DNA from: Candidatus Aminicenantota bacterium
Lineage (GTDB): Bacteria > Acidobacteriota > Aminicenantia > UBA2199
DNA: 5,957 bases
Direction of reading: 5' to 3'
Assembly: GCA_029939015.1 (NCBI GenBank)
Contig: JAOZTV010000199.1
Span: 1-5,957 of the forward strand
The notes beneath the pieces are model-generated. The model ran no database searches and was not told where the DNA came from. It saw only the letters and a program-made list of their open reading frames with translations. The position numbers and the translations under genes are program-made. Every line of letters starts with the position of its first letter. Positions within the stretch are counted from its first letter, which is position 1. Below are positions 1 to 5,182 of the stretch, piece by piece.

Positions 1-319
1 TTGAAACATTATATTCAATAGACATTTTTTTAATCTTCCAGCCTAAAATGCCCCAGACAGCAAGTACCCCTATTAGAGCATTGAAAATGCCTATCCAAAT
101 ACCTGACATACCAAAACCCCAGCCTACCTTTCCTGCAAAACCAATAAATACAACGGCAGAAAAATAAGCAGTTCCATAAGAAAATGCAGACATCCATGGA
201 CCTATATTACCGCCACCAAGAAAATAATCTGAAAAAGATTTAGTTTTCTTTAGTCCTATGATACCAATGACAATTATCATAGTAGCATATAAGCTTAATG
301 CAATTATTTTTATTAACAT
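1..319 (-). CDS. Sodium:solute symporter (SSF/SLC5-like) N-terminus, partial
   Basis: Reading the minus strand from the ATG at 319-317 gives 106 open codons that run off the left edge, so the C-terminal part is missing. A hydrophobic first helix (about residues 3-23) is followed by FSDYFLGGGNIGPWMSAFS, then AYFSAVVFIGFAGKVGWGFG, a third hydrophobic stretch (about 71-93) and a basic WKIKKMS loop. This order (helix, F-x-DYFLGG, W-x-SA-x-S, SA-x-x-F-x-G, aromatic/Gly-rich turn, basic loop) is the N-terminal signature of the sodium:solute symporter family. These are inner-membrane proteins that couple Na+ entry to uptake of sugars, amino acids, pantothenate or similar solutes. The substrate cannot be told from this fragment. 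The start is supported by AAAGGAG four bases upstream. The gene follows the first prepilin on the same strand after 163 bp, probably as its own transcription unit. Confidence 0.85.
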   Translation of the reverse strand, partial: MLIKIIALSLYATMIIVIGIIGLKKTKSFSDYFLGGGNIGPWMSAFSYGTAYFSAVVFIGFAGKVGWGFGMSGIWIGIFNALIGVLAVWGILGWKIKKMSIEYNVS

Positions 320-354
320 AGTTCTCCTTTAAAATTAATGTTTTTTAATTGATT

Positions 355-383
355 AATTTACTATATAATTGACTTATAGGCAA
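355..383 (-). promoter_or_regulatory. Weak candidate promoter for the symporter gene
   Basis: On the minus strand TTGCCT (383-378) lies 17 bp before TAAATT (360-355), about 36 bp upstream of the symporter ATG. Each hexamer matches the sigma-70 consensus at only four of six positions. In DNA this AT-rich such matches are common, so this is tentative. Confidence 0.3.
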
Positions 384-431
384 GTTTTATGAGTTATAAA
401 AATATTGATGAATAATACGATTTAATTACAC

Positions 432-460
432 ATAAGAGCAAACACTATGTTTGCCCTTAT
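432..460 (-). terminator. Stem-loop after the first prepilin gene, probable terminator or 3' stabiliser
   Basis: Arms 432-443 (ATAAGAGCAAAC) and 449-460 (GTTTGCCCTTAT) enclose a five-base loop. In minus-strand RNA all 12 positions pair, one of them as G-U; in plus-strand RNA that position is an A-C mismatch, so the structure favours the minus strand. It begins 22 bases past the prepilin stop codon. The sequence after it is AU-rich but lacks a clean U run, so it may act as a 3' stabilising stem on an abundant pilin mRNA or as an imperfect terminator. Confidence 0.5.
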
Positions 461-482
461 TACTTACTATCTTATACTTTTT

Positions 483-1115
483 TTACTTCATCCTAAAACC
501 TACATCATCCCCTGTTAATTCAGGTTCAACAGTTGTATTAAAAGTTTGATTATAACCCGTTTCTGCAAATCTGTTCTCACCACCGGATAATACATATACT
601 GCATAAGTTGTGTAAGTAGGTCCCTCCCATAAACTTCTAACGTTGCAAGAATACTCAGTACCCCATGGATCTGCTTCTACAGTTGTTAAATAAGGACCAT
701 TCCATTTGAATTTACCTGTAATTGCGTATTGTCTATTTACATTATTAGTTCCATCAGGTGTATTTCTTGCAAGATGGTTATTAAAAAGATCTGCATTAGC
801 AGACCATGTTCCAGTGCTACTCCATTGTCGAACTACACCAGTACCTGAGGTAAGCATAGGTTCACCTTTGCCATGCAATAAATACATAGAGTCTGCACTT
901 GAAGTAACATTATCCTTTGTCGGCCATCTTCCTAGATCTTTATAGAAAGTTCCCATTGAAGCGGCAATAACCTGAGCTTCATTAGTTGCCCTTGCTATCT
1001 TTGAGTCGTTTATACTCTTTACAATATTTGGTGTTAATATTGCAGCAAGTATTGCAACAACTGCTAAAACAACAACAACCTCAATTAAAGTAAAACCTGA
1101 ATTTTTTTTTTTCAT
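483..1115 (-). CDS. GspG-like type II secretion / type IV prepilin (copy 1)
   Basis: A 210-residue prepilin-like protein. It has a short basic leader (MKKKNSG), a predicted prepilin peptidase cut after Gly7, and mature Phe+1 with Glu at +5 (Glu12). A hydrophobic N-terminal helix runs from about residue 8 to 30. The helix continues into FYKDLGRWPT (57-66), and residues 139-156 carry WNGPYL and DPWGTEY, the conserved marks of the GspG major pseudopilin family. A YVLSGGENRF stretch (174-183) and a TFNT...GDD tail follow. Such proteins are cleaved and methylated at the inner membrane and polymerise into a pseudopilus or pilus. At about 203 mature residues it is longer than typical GspG (roughly 140), mainly through an insert between residues 67 and 138. 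GGAGGT sits four bases before the ATG. The codons after ATG form a run of 11 A. It is a paralogue of the 2866-3483 gene. Pseudopilin versus minor type IV pilin cannot be decided without the assembly genes. Confidence 0.88.
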   Translation of the reverse strand: MKKKNSGFTLIEVVVVLAVVAILAAILTPNIVKSINDSKIARATNEAQVIAASMGTFYKDLGRWPTKDNVTSSADSMYLLHGKGEPMLTSGTGVVRQWSSTGTWSANADLFNNHLARNTPDGTNNVNRQYAITGKFKWNGPYLTTVEADPWGTEYSCNVRSLWEGPTYTTYAVYVLSGGENRFAETGYNQTFNTTVEPELTGDDVGFRMK

Positions 1116-1143
1116 AAATACCTCCGTTTATCAAACATTATTA

Positions 1144-1172
1144 AATATATAATAAAAAAACAATTTTTTCAA
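1144..1172 (-). promoter_or_regulatory. Promoter of prepilin copy 1
   Basis: On the minus strand TTGAAA (1172-1167), a 17-bp T-rich spacer and TATATT (1149-1144) form a sigma-70-like promoter. Its -10 ends 29 bases from the ATG, leaving a short leader that contains AACGGAGGT. The second prepilin has the same -10 hexamer, the same spacing and the same RBS block, which greatly strengthens the call. Confidence 0.7.
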
Positions 1173-1200
1173 GTAAAAATTAAAAAAATAAAATCAAAGA

Positions 1201-2604
1201 TTAAAAAATATCTTCAATTGTTATATAGTGGTTAAAATAACCACTATCCTTAAGTTGCTCACTTGGTCCATATACACTTATTAATGTTTTTTCAACACTA
1301 AATCCTCTTGGAATTGTAAGAAGAGAGATTTTTTTTTCTAATTCCGGTATTATGGTGGTCTTAATTTCTTTTGAGTGATATTTGATCTCACAAATATTTA
1401 TTACATTATCAATTCTTTTATACATTAGATCAATTTGAAAAGAATTTTTACCTTTTGAAAAAAAAGGACCATAAGAAATGATTTGTTCGGCAAAACCTAA
1501 CTTTTCTGCAATGTAAAGCGCATGTTTTACACAAAATCTTTCAAATGCATACCCCATCCAAATTGGAAAACTATCCCCTGTCAAAGCTTCAAACAATTTA
1601 CCAACTTTTGACTCTGAAATTATTTCAATATTGGGTTCAATGTATTTAAAATGAAAATTAAGAAATTCATCAGTCATTTTATATTTTTTATATTTTTTTT
1701 TCCATTTTTTATCAAAAGAGCTATAGCCTTTAATTATTTCTGCATTTTCTAAATTAATCAGATAGTCTTTAAGACTGCCACCTGATTTTTGATTCAATTT
1801 TTTTGAAATTTCACTCTGTGTTAGAAGGGATTTTTTTAAAAGATTTACAATCCGAATATATGTTGTACCCTCCTTGAACTGACTATAAAATATTTTTTGC
1901 ATTTCATTTATCATAAAGCTGTTTGAAGAAAAACAGATAGAATTTATGTTTTGATTAAAAGATTTATTCAAATCAATTTCTTCAAGATATTTTGGTACAC
2001 CACCAAGTACAAGAAGATATCTTAATACTTCTTCCTTACTTCTTTTATTTTGAAATATTTGAATTGCTTCAGATGGTTCTAAACCTTTTAATAATATTTC
2101 CGTTGATATTCTTCCATAGAGTGCCTTAGAGCTAATTACTTTTTTAACCATAAAAGATGCAATTGAACCACAGAGTATTAACATAACGTTTTTTTCTTTC
2201 CATATATCCCAATAATATTTTATAATAGCAATAAGCCTGCTTCTATTACAAGCCATCCATTGCAGTTCATCAATAAATATAACTAATTTGTTATTGCGTT
2301 TTACATTTATTATTCTATCTGTTATATATGCAAATATTGAATCCCAATTTCTAAATGATTGATCATTCAAATAAGGATCTTTAGTAAATTTTATAACTTT
2401 ATTTGCTACATTACTTATTTGAAATTTTGTTTGCTCTCCTTCTATACCTTCAAATTCAAGCACAATATCTTTATTTTCTATGAATTTTTTTATTAAAGAC
2501 GTTTTACCTATTCGCCTTCTACCGTATATAACCAATAGTTCACTCTTTTTTGATCTATATTTCTCTTCAAGCAAAGTGAGTTCTTTTACCCTTCCAGTAA
2601 ACAT
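1201..2604 (-). CDS. AAA-type ATPase with C-terminal PD-(D/E)XK-like region (DUF234/archaeal ATPase type)
   Basis: A 467-residue protein starting MFTGRVKEL, the usual opening of this family. Walker A is GRRRIGKTS (28-36, Lys34), Walker B is LVIFIDELQW (107-116, Asp112/Glu113), LILCGS (142-147) resembles a sensor-1 strand, and LYGR (162-165) matches the family's P-L-Y-G-R motif. Residues about 250-300 look like a winged helix (LLTQSEISKKL then LINLENAEII). The C-terminal part has GYAFERF (351-357), QIDLMY (390-395) and CEIKYH (405-410), a D...E-x-K arrangement like the PD-(D/E)XK nuclease fold often seen in DUF234. Members are widespread, often horizontally spread and of uncertain function; DNA binding or cleavage is inferred, not shown. 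AAAGGAG seven to eight bases upstream supports the start, and length is normal for the family. It lacks features of a pilus motor (GspE/PilB), so its place between two prepilins does not imply a pilus role. Confidence 0.88.
   Translation of the reverse strand: MFTGRVKELTLLEEKYRSKKSELLVIYGRRRIGKTSLIKKFIENKDIVLEFEGIEGEQTKFQISNVANKVIKFTKDPYLNDQSFRNWDSIFAYITDRIINVKRNNKLVIFIDELQWMACNRSRLIAIIKYYWDIWKEKNVMLILCGSIASFMVKKVISSKALYGRISTEILLKGLEPSEAIQIFQNKRSKEEVLRYLLVLGGVPKYLEEIDLNKSFNQNINSICFSSNSFMINEMQKIFYSQFKEGTTYIRIVNLLKKSLLTQSEISKKLNQKSGGSLKDYLINLENAEIIKGYSSFDKKWKKKYKKYKMTDEFLNFHFKYIEPNIEIISESKVGKLFEALTGDSFPIWMGYAFERFCVKHALYIAEKLGFAEQIISYGPFFSKGKNSFQIDLMYKRIDNVINICEIKYHSKEIKTTIIPELEKKISLLTIPRGFSVEKTLISVYGPSEQLKDSGYFNHYITIEDIF
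1225..1247. repeat. Perfect inverted repeat within the 3' end of the ATPase gene
   Basis: ATAGTGGTTA (1225-1234) and TAACCACTAT (1238-1247) are exact reverse complements around a three-base loop. The stem overlaps ATPase codons near residues 452-460 and ends about 21 bp before the stop codon. The minus strand downstream is U-rich (about 1150-1200), so it could form a terminator-like hairpin for the ATPase mRNA, or simply be a palindrome in coding DNA. Confidence 0.6.
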
Positions 2605-2642
2605 ATCGCTGTTCTCCTTTATTAAAATGTACTACAAACCAT

Positions 2643-2671
2643 ATAATAACTTTAACGGCGTATTTTGTCAA
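2643..2671 (-). promoter_or_regulatory. Near-consensus sigma-70 promoter of the ATPase gene
   Basis: On the minus strand a perfect TTGACA (2671-2666), a 17-bp spacer and TATTAT (2648-2643) precede the ATPase ATG by about 38 bases. It is the strongest promoter match in the window. The -35 lies within GTTTGACA and the spacer contains CGCCGTT. Both echo sequences in the adjacent inverted repeat, suggesting that a repressor could occupy the promoter. Confidence 0.75.
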
Positions 2672-2682
2672 ACAAATAGTGC

Positions 2683-2723
2683 TTTTTCGCCGTCACAAAC
2701 ATAATCAGTTTGACGGCGAAAAA
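2683..2723. repeat. GC-rich inverted repeat upstream of the ATPase promoter (possible operator)
   Basis: TTTTTCGCCGTC (2683-2694) pairs exactly with GACGGCGAAAAA (2712-2723). Inside, AAAC (2697-2700) pairs with GTTT (2708-2711), leaving a two-base bulge and a seven-base loop. On either strand T's come first and A's last, the reverse of an intrinsic terminator, so termination is unlikely. The GTTTGAC and CGCCGT words recur at the ATPase -35 (2666-2673) and in its spacer (2654-2660). This fits operator half-sites, but a small inverted-repeat element is an alternative. Confidence 0.6.
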
Positions 2724-2725
2724 CA

Positions 2726-2768
2726 GAGGAAATCTGCGAAGCTAAATCAGTACAATCTGTGCTTAATG
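2726..2768. repeat. Dispersed intergenic repeat, copy A
   Basis: This noncoding block matches 3623-3656 at 29 of 34 aligned positions once a nine-base segment (AGTACAATC, present only here) is gapped. It is built from degenerate CAGATT-like words on the minus strand. It sits right next to the GC-rich inverted repeat, between the second prepilin and the ATPase. Confidence 0.6.
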
Positions 2769-2775
2769 CCTTCAA

Positions 2776-2790
2776 ATATTCTGAATTAAT
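2776..2790. repeat. 15-base direct repeat of a prepilin 3' segment
   Basis: ATATTCTGAATTAAT occurs here and again at 2926-2940 inside the second prepilin gene (codons for INSEY), exactly 150 bp apart. Flanks diverge quickly, so it may be a remnant of a partial duplication or a chance match in AT-rich DNA. Confidence 0.4.
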
Positions 2791-2865
2791 GTTTATATTT
2801 AAAAAAGGGGAAAACAAATTAGTAATGCCCTATACAACAAACGATAAACTATAAACAAAATAAAA

Positions 2866-3483
2866 CTATTGTAATCTTGTAACTAAATCATCACCACTTG
2901 TATTAAATGTTGACATTGGAGCCTCATATTCTGAATTAATAGTTCTATCAGACCCACCAGTTATAACACAGACAGCATTTGTATTACCACCGTTATACCA
3001 CGTATATGAAATATTACACACATAAGAATTTCCCCATGGATCAGCTTTAACCTTAATTATATAAGGGCCTGACCATTTTAATTCAGGTTGTGGATTAATT
3101 GTATTGTCTGGATAATTATTTGCAGCATCTTTAGGATCGTTTTCTATTAAATGATTTGCAAAGGTATCAGCTCTTCCGTCAACATCATTCCACCTTCCAG
3201 TATCTGTTCCACTTACACTTGGAACAGCTCCATCTCCAAATAAACGATATAGATAATCTGGATGGTTAGCAGAACTACCATTTGATGTAGGCCATCTGCC
3301 TAGATCTTTATAAAAACTTGCAAGTGCTGCAGCTACTACCTGAGTTTCATTTGCTGCCCTTGCAATCTTTGAATCCTTAATATTTTTTACTATGTTCGGT
3401 GTTAAAATCGCAGCAAGTATTGCTACAACAGCCAAAACTACAACTACCTCAACCAATGTAAAACCTGAATTTCTTTTATTCAT
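2866..3483 (-). CDS. GspG-like type II secretion / type IV prepilin (copy 2)
   Basis: A 205-residue prepilin with leader MNKRNSG, predicted cleavage after Gly7, mature Phe+1 and Glu+5 (Glu12). In the first 66 residues 54 are identical to the 483-1115 protein, including the whole VVVVLAVVAILAAILTPNIV core and FYKDLGRWPT. Downstream it keeps KWSGPY (136-141), KADPWGNSY (146-154), ITGG (174-177) and a TFNTSGDD tail (192-199), but the insert (67-135) diverges strongly. It has two cysteines (156 and 172) in the C-terminal part, where copy 1 has one. The role is the same as copy 1: a cleaved subunit of a pseudopilus or pilus anchored in the inner membrane. GGAGG lies five bases before the ATG, and the stop is TAG. 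It is read toward the ATPase gene after a 261-bp gap and is divergent from the HtrA-like gene. I see no clear terminator after it. Confidence 0.88.
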   Translation of the reverse strand: MNKRNSGFTLVEVVVVLAVVAILAAILTPNIVKNIKDSKIARAANETQVVAAALASFYKDLGRWPTSNGSSANHPDYLYRLFGDGAVPSVSGTDTGRWNDVDGRADTFANHLIENDPKDAANNYPDNTINPQPELKWSGPYIIKVKADPWGNSYVCNISYTWYNGGNTNAVCVITGGSDRTINSEYEAPMSTFNTSGDDLVTRLQ

Positions 3484-3512
3484 ACAAACCTCCGTTAAAA
3501 CACATATAGTTT

Positions 3513-3541
3513 AATATATAATATATATAAAAAAAAATCAA
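3513..3541 (-). promoter_or_regulatory. Promoter of prepilin copy 2
   Basis: On the minus strand TTGATT (3541-3536), a 17-bp T/A spacer and TATATT (3518-3513) precede the ATG by 30 bases. The ACTTGA at the -35, the ATTATATATT block, the leader length and AACGGAGGT all match copy 1. Confidence 0.7.
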
Positions 3542-3622
3542 GTAAAAAATAAAAAAAAACTAATCACAAGTAACTTGATGACAGGGATTAAAAAAAAACA
3601 TAAATCAGTGAACAGGAATGAA

Positions 3623-3656
3623 GTGGAGATCTACGAATCTAAATCTGTGGTTAATG
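3623..3656. repeat. Dispersed intergenic repeat, copy B
   Basis: It matches 2726-2768 in the same orientation at 29 of 34 positions, with nine bases missing between short AATC direct repeats. This looks like a microhomology deletion. A further AAATCAGTG word lies just upstream (3602-3610), suggesting a longer decayed array. Confidence 0.6.
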
Positions 3657-3733
3657 TGTAGGTTTAAAATGATTTATTAATTAAACTGAAACTATTTCTA
3701 TTAATCTTACATCTTAAAGATATGAACTATCAT

Positions 3734-3762
3734 TTGATATTTTTAGTATTTTAAGGTAGTAT
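3734..3762 (+). promoter_or_regulatory. Promoter of the HtrA-like gene
   Basis: TTGATA (3734-3739), a 17-bp spacer and TAGTAT (3757-3762) form a good sigma-70-like promoter. It is followed by AAGGAG (3776-3781) six bases before the ATG at 3788. The leader is short and contains TTACTTGATTT (3765-3775), a word also present on the other strand at the prepilin 2 -35. Confidence 0.7.
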
Positions 3763-3787
3763 CATTACTTGATTTAAGGAGTTTTAA

Positions 3788-5116
3788 ATGAAAAAGTTTA
3801 TATTATTTACTTTAATTATTATTATGTATATGCTAAGTATGGCTAAGCAAGATAATTCAATTTATAATTTTGAAAAAGAGGTAAAGACAATACTAAAAAA
3901 ATCTTCACCCTCAATTGTTAAGGTAATAGCTGAAAATCATAGAAAGTATATTGCAACTGGTATTGTTATAAATAATTCACAGATACTGTCAAATATTATG
4001 GTTACAAGATATCATTATGACAAATTATATATTGAAACAAATAAAGGCAAAAAATTTCCTGTTAAATTAATAGGGAAAGATAAACGTACTGGTTTAATAC
4101 TTCTTGAATACAAAACTAATGAATTAAGACCAATAAAAAAAAGCAAAATGGCAAATGCTGGTGATTGGATTGTAATAATTGGTGCATTTTATAATAAAAT
4201 CCCATCAATATATACAGGAATTGTTAGCAACTCATCAAAAGAAGAGTTAATACTTAATGCTCCCTTGCCCCCTGGTGGTATTGGAAGTGCCGTATTAAAT
4301 AGAAATGGTAATTTAATTGGTGTTGTAAGAGGTAGATTAAAATTTTCTTCTGCCCCTGGTTATAGTTTTAACAAAAAAGATGTTAGTTCCCTCTGTTATG
4401 CTCTACCACTTCAAAGAGTGGATAAAATCATTAAACAATTAAAGAAATTTGGTAAAGTAAAATGGGGCTGGCTTGGAGTAAACATTGATACATATAAAAA
4501 CAATAAGGGTGTTTTACTAACTTCAATTGTTAATGGGTCACCTGCCTCAATATCCAATTTAAAAAGAGGAGATATAGTTATTAAAATTAATAAGACTGAT
4601 ATGAATAGTTCAATAGATTTACAAAGAAAAATCAGAAAATTATTACCAGGTTCAAATGCTGATTTTACAATAATAAGAAATGGAAATAAAAAACAGTATC
4701 TTGTAAAAATTGGTGAAAAAAAAGCTTATAATCTAAAAAGAACCTATAATTTTAAAATACCTGAAGGTATGAAAAGTATTAAAATTTTAGATGAGATTAG
4801 CAGATTTCCAAAAATTGACATTGAAAAGCTAAGTATTGAATTAAATAGGTCATTAGAAAACATTTCTCTTCATATACCTGATAAAAATTACTTAAAAAAC
4901 AAAATAAATATCAAAGTTTTAAAGAAAAAAATTATCATACTAAATAATAAAATAAAAAAACTTTCTTCAAAAGATGGACAAAAACTAAAAAAAGAGATTT
5001 TGAATCTTAAAAAAGAAATTAAGACTATCCAGAAAATTCAATACAAAAAAATGAAAGAAGAACAAGTAAAGATATTAAAAAAAATGAAAGTCTTAGAAAA
5101 AGAGTTAAATAAGTAA
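3788..5116 (+). CDS. HtrA/DegP-like protein with PDZ domain, apparently catalytically dead, Lys-rich coiled-coil C-terminus
   Basis: A 442-residue exported or membrane-tethered protein. MKK plus a hydrophobic stretch (4-18) looks like a signal peptide, with possible cleavage near Ala19. Residues about 28-215 align with the trypsin-like HtrA fold: TGIVINNSQILSN (57-69), GKDKRTGLILLEY (96-108), LNAPLPPGGIGSAVLN (156-171), NGNLIGVV (173-180). In active HtrA these hold NNHVV, RTDLAVL and GNSGGPL. Here the catalytic His, Asp and Ser align with Met71, Gly102 and Ile165. Residues about 226-310 form a PDZ domain (GWLGV, GVLLTSIVNGSPAS, LKRGDIVIKIN). A linker leads to a predicted coiled coil (about 370-440); 27 of residues 366-442 are Lys. 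I infer a periplasmic binding or scaffold pseudoprotease rather than a protease. AAGGAG sits six bases before the ATG. It is divergent from prepilin 2 and convergent with the DUF1684 gene. The ORF is intact, so it is not a decayed pseudogene. Confidence 0.85.
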   Translation: MKKFILFTLIIIMYMLSMAKQDNSIYNFEKEVKTILKKSSPSIVKVIAENHRKYIATGIVINNSQILSNIMVTRYHYDKLYIETNKGKKFPVKLIGKDKRTGLILLEYKTNELRPIKKSKMANAGDWIVIIGAFYNKIPSIYTGIVSNSSKEELILNAPLPPGGIGSAVLNRNGNLIGVVRGRLKFSSAPGYSFNKKDVSSLCYALPLQRVDKIIKQLKKFGKVKWGWLGVNIDTYKNNKGVLLTSIVNGSPASISNLKRGDIVIKINKTDMNSSIDLQRKIRKLLPGSNADFTIIRNGNKKQYLVKIGEKKAYNLKRTYNFKIPEGMKSIKILDEISRFPKIDIEKLSIELNRSLENISLHIPDKNYLKNKINIKVLKKKIIILNNKIKKLSSKDGQKLKKEILNLKKEIKTIQKIQYKKMKEEQVKILKKMKVLEKELNK

Positions 5117-5139
5117 GAACTGAATTTGTATAAACTTCC

Positions 5140-5178
5140 GTTCAACCTTTGTTCAACCTTTAACTTTCAACTTTTAAC
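5140..5178. repeat. Short degenerate tandem repeat between convergent genes
   Basis: GTTCAACCTTT occurs twice in tandem (5140-5150 and 5151-5161), followed by related AACTTTCAAC and TTTTAAC words to 5178. It fills most of the 66-bp gap between two convergent stop codons. No convincing terminator hairpin is visible there. Confidence 0.6.
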
Positions 5179-5182
5179 AATA

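Larger units (their letters stand above)
3484..3787. other. Divergent intergenic region between prepilin 2 and the HtrA-like gene
   Basis: About 300 bases with no supportable gene. It holds the prepilin 2 promoter (3513-3541), A/T homopolymer tracts, an 11-base palindrome CAAGTAACTTG (3567-3577) about 26 bp upstream of that promoter's -35, the second copy of a dispersed repeat (3623-3656) and the promoter and RBS of the HtrA-like gene (3734-3781). Confidence 0.8.

Noticed and set aside
706..945. Plus-strand open frame of 79 codons
   Set aside because: It lies entirely inside the well-supported prepilin 1 gene on the other strand, and its product resembles no recognisable family.
1201..2604. 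ATPase as the pilus assembly motor (GspE/PilB)
   Set aside because: The Walker A and B contexts, the MFTGRVKEL start and the D...E-x-K C-terminus fit the DUF234/archaeal ATPase group. The Asp/His boxes and zinc-binding Cys motif of secretion ATPases are absent.
2480..2704. Plus-strand open frame of 74 codons over the ATPase 5' end and its promoter
   Set aside because: It overlaps the ATPase start, the RBS, the near-consensus promoter and the inverted repeat, and has no RBS-supported start of its own.
2683..2723. GC-rich inverted repeat as a bidirectional intrinsic terminator
   Set aside because: T's lie on the 5' side and A's on the 3' side of the stem on both strands, so neither transcript would have a U tract after the hairpin.
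2664..2830. Minus-strand open frame of about 53 codons between prepilin 2 and the ATPase
   Set aside because: It runs through the dispersed repeat and the GC-rich inverted repeat, with no RBS or convincing start. The equivalent frame in the other repeat copy contains a stop.
5140..5178. CRISPR-like array
   Set aside because: The units are about 11 bases, adjacent and without spacers. It is a short degenerate tandem repeat.
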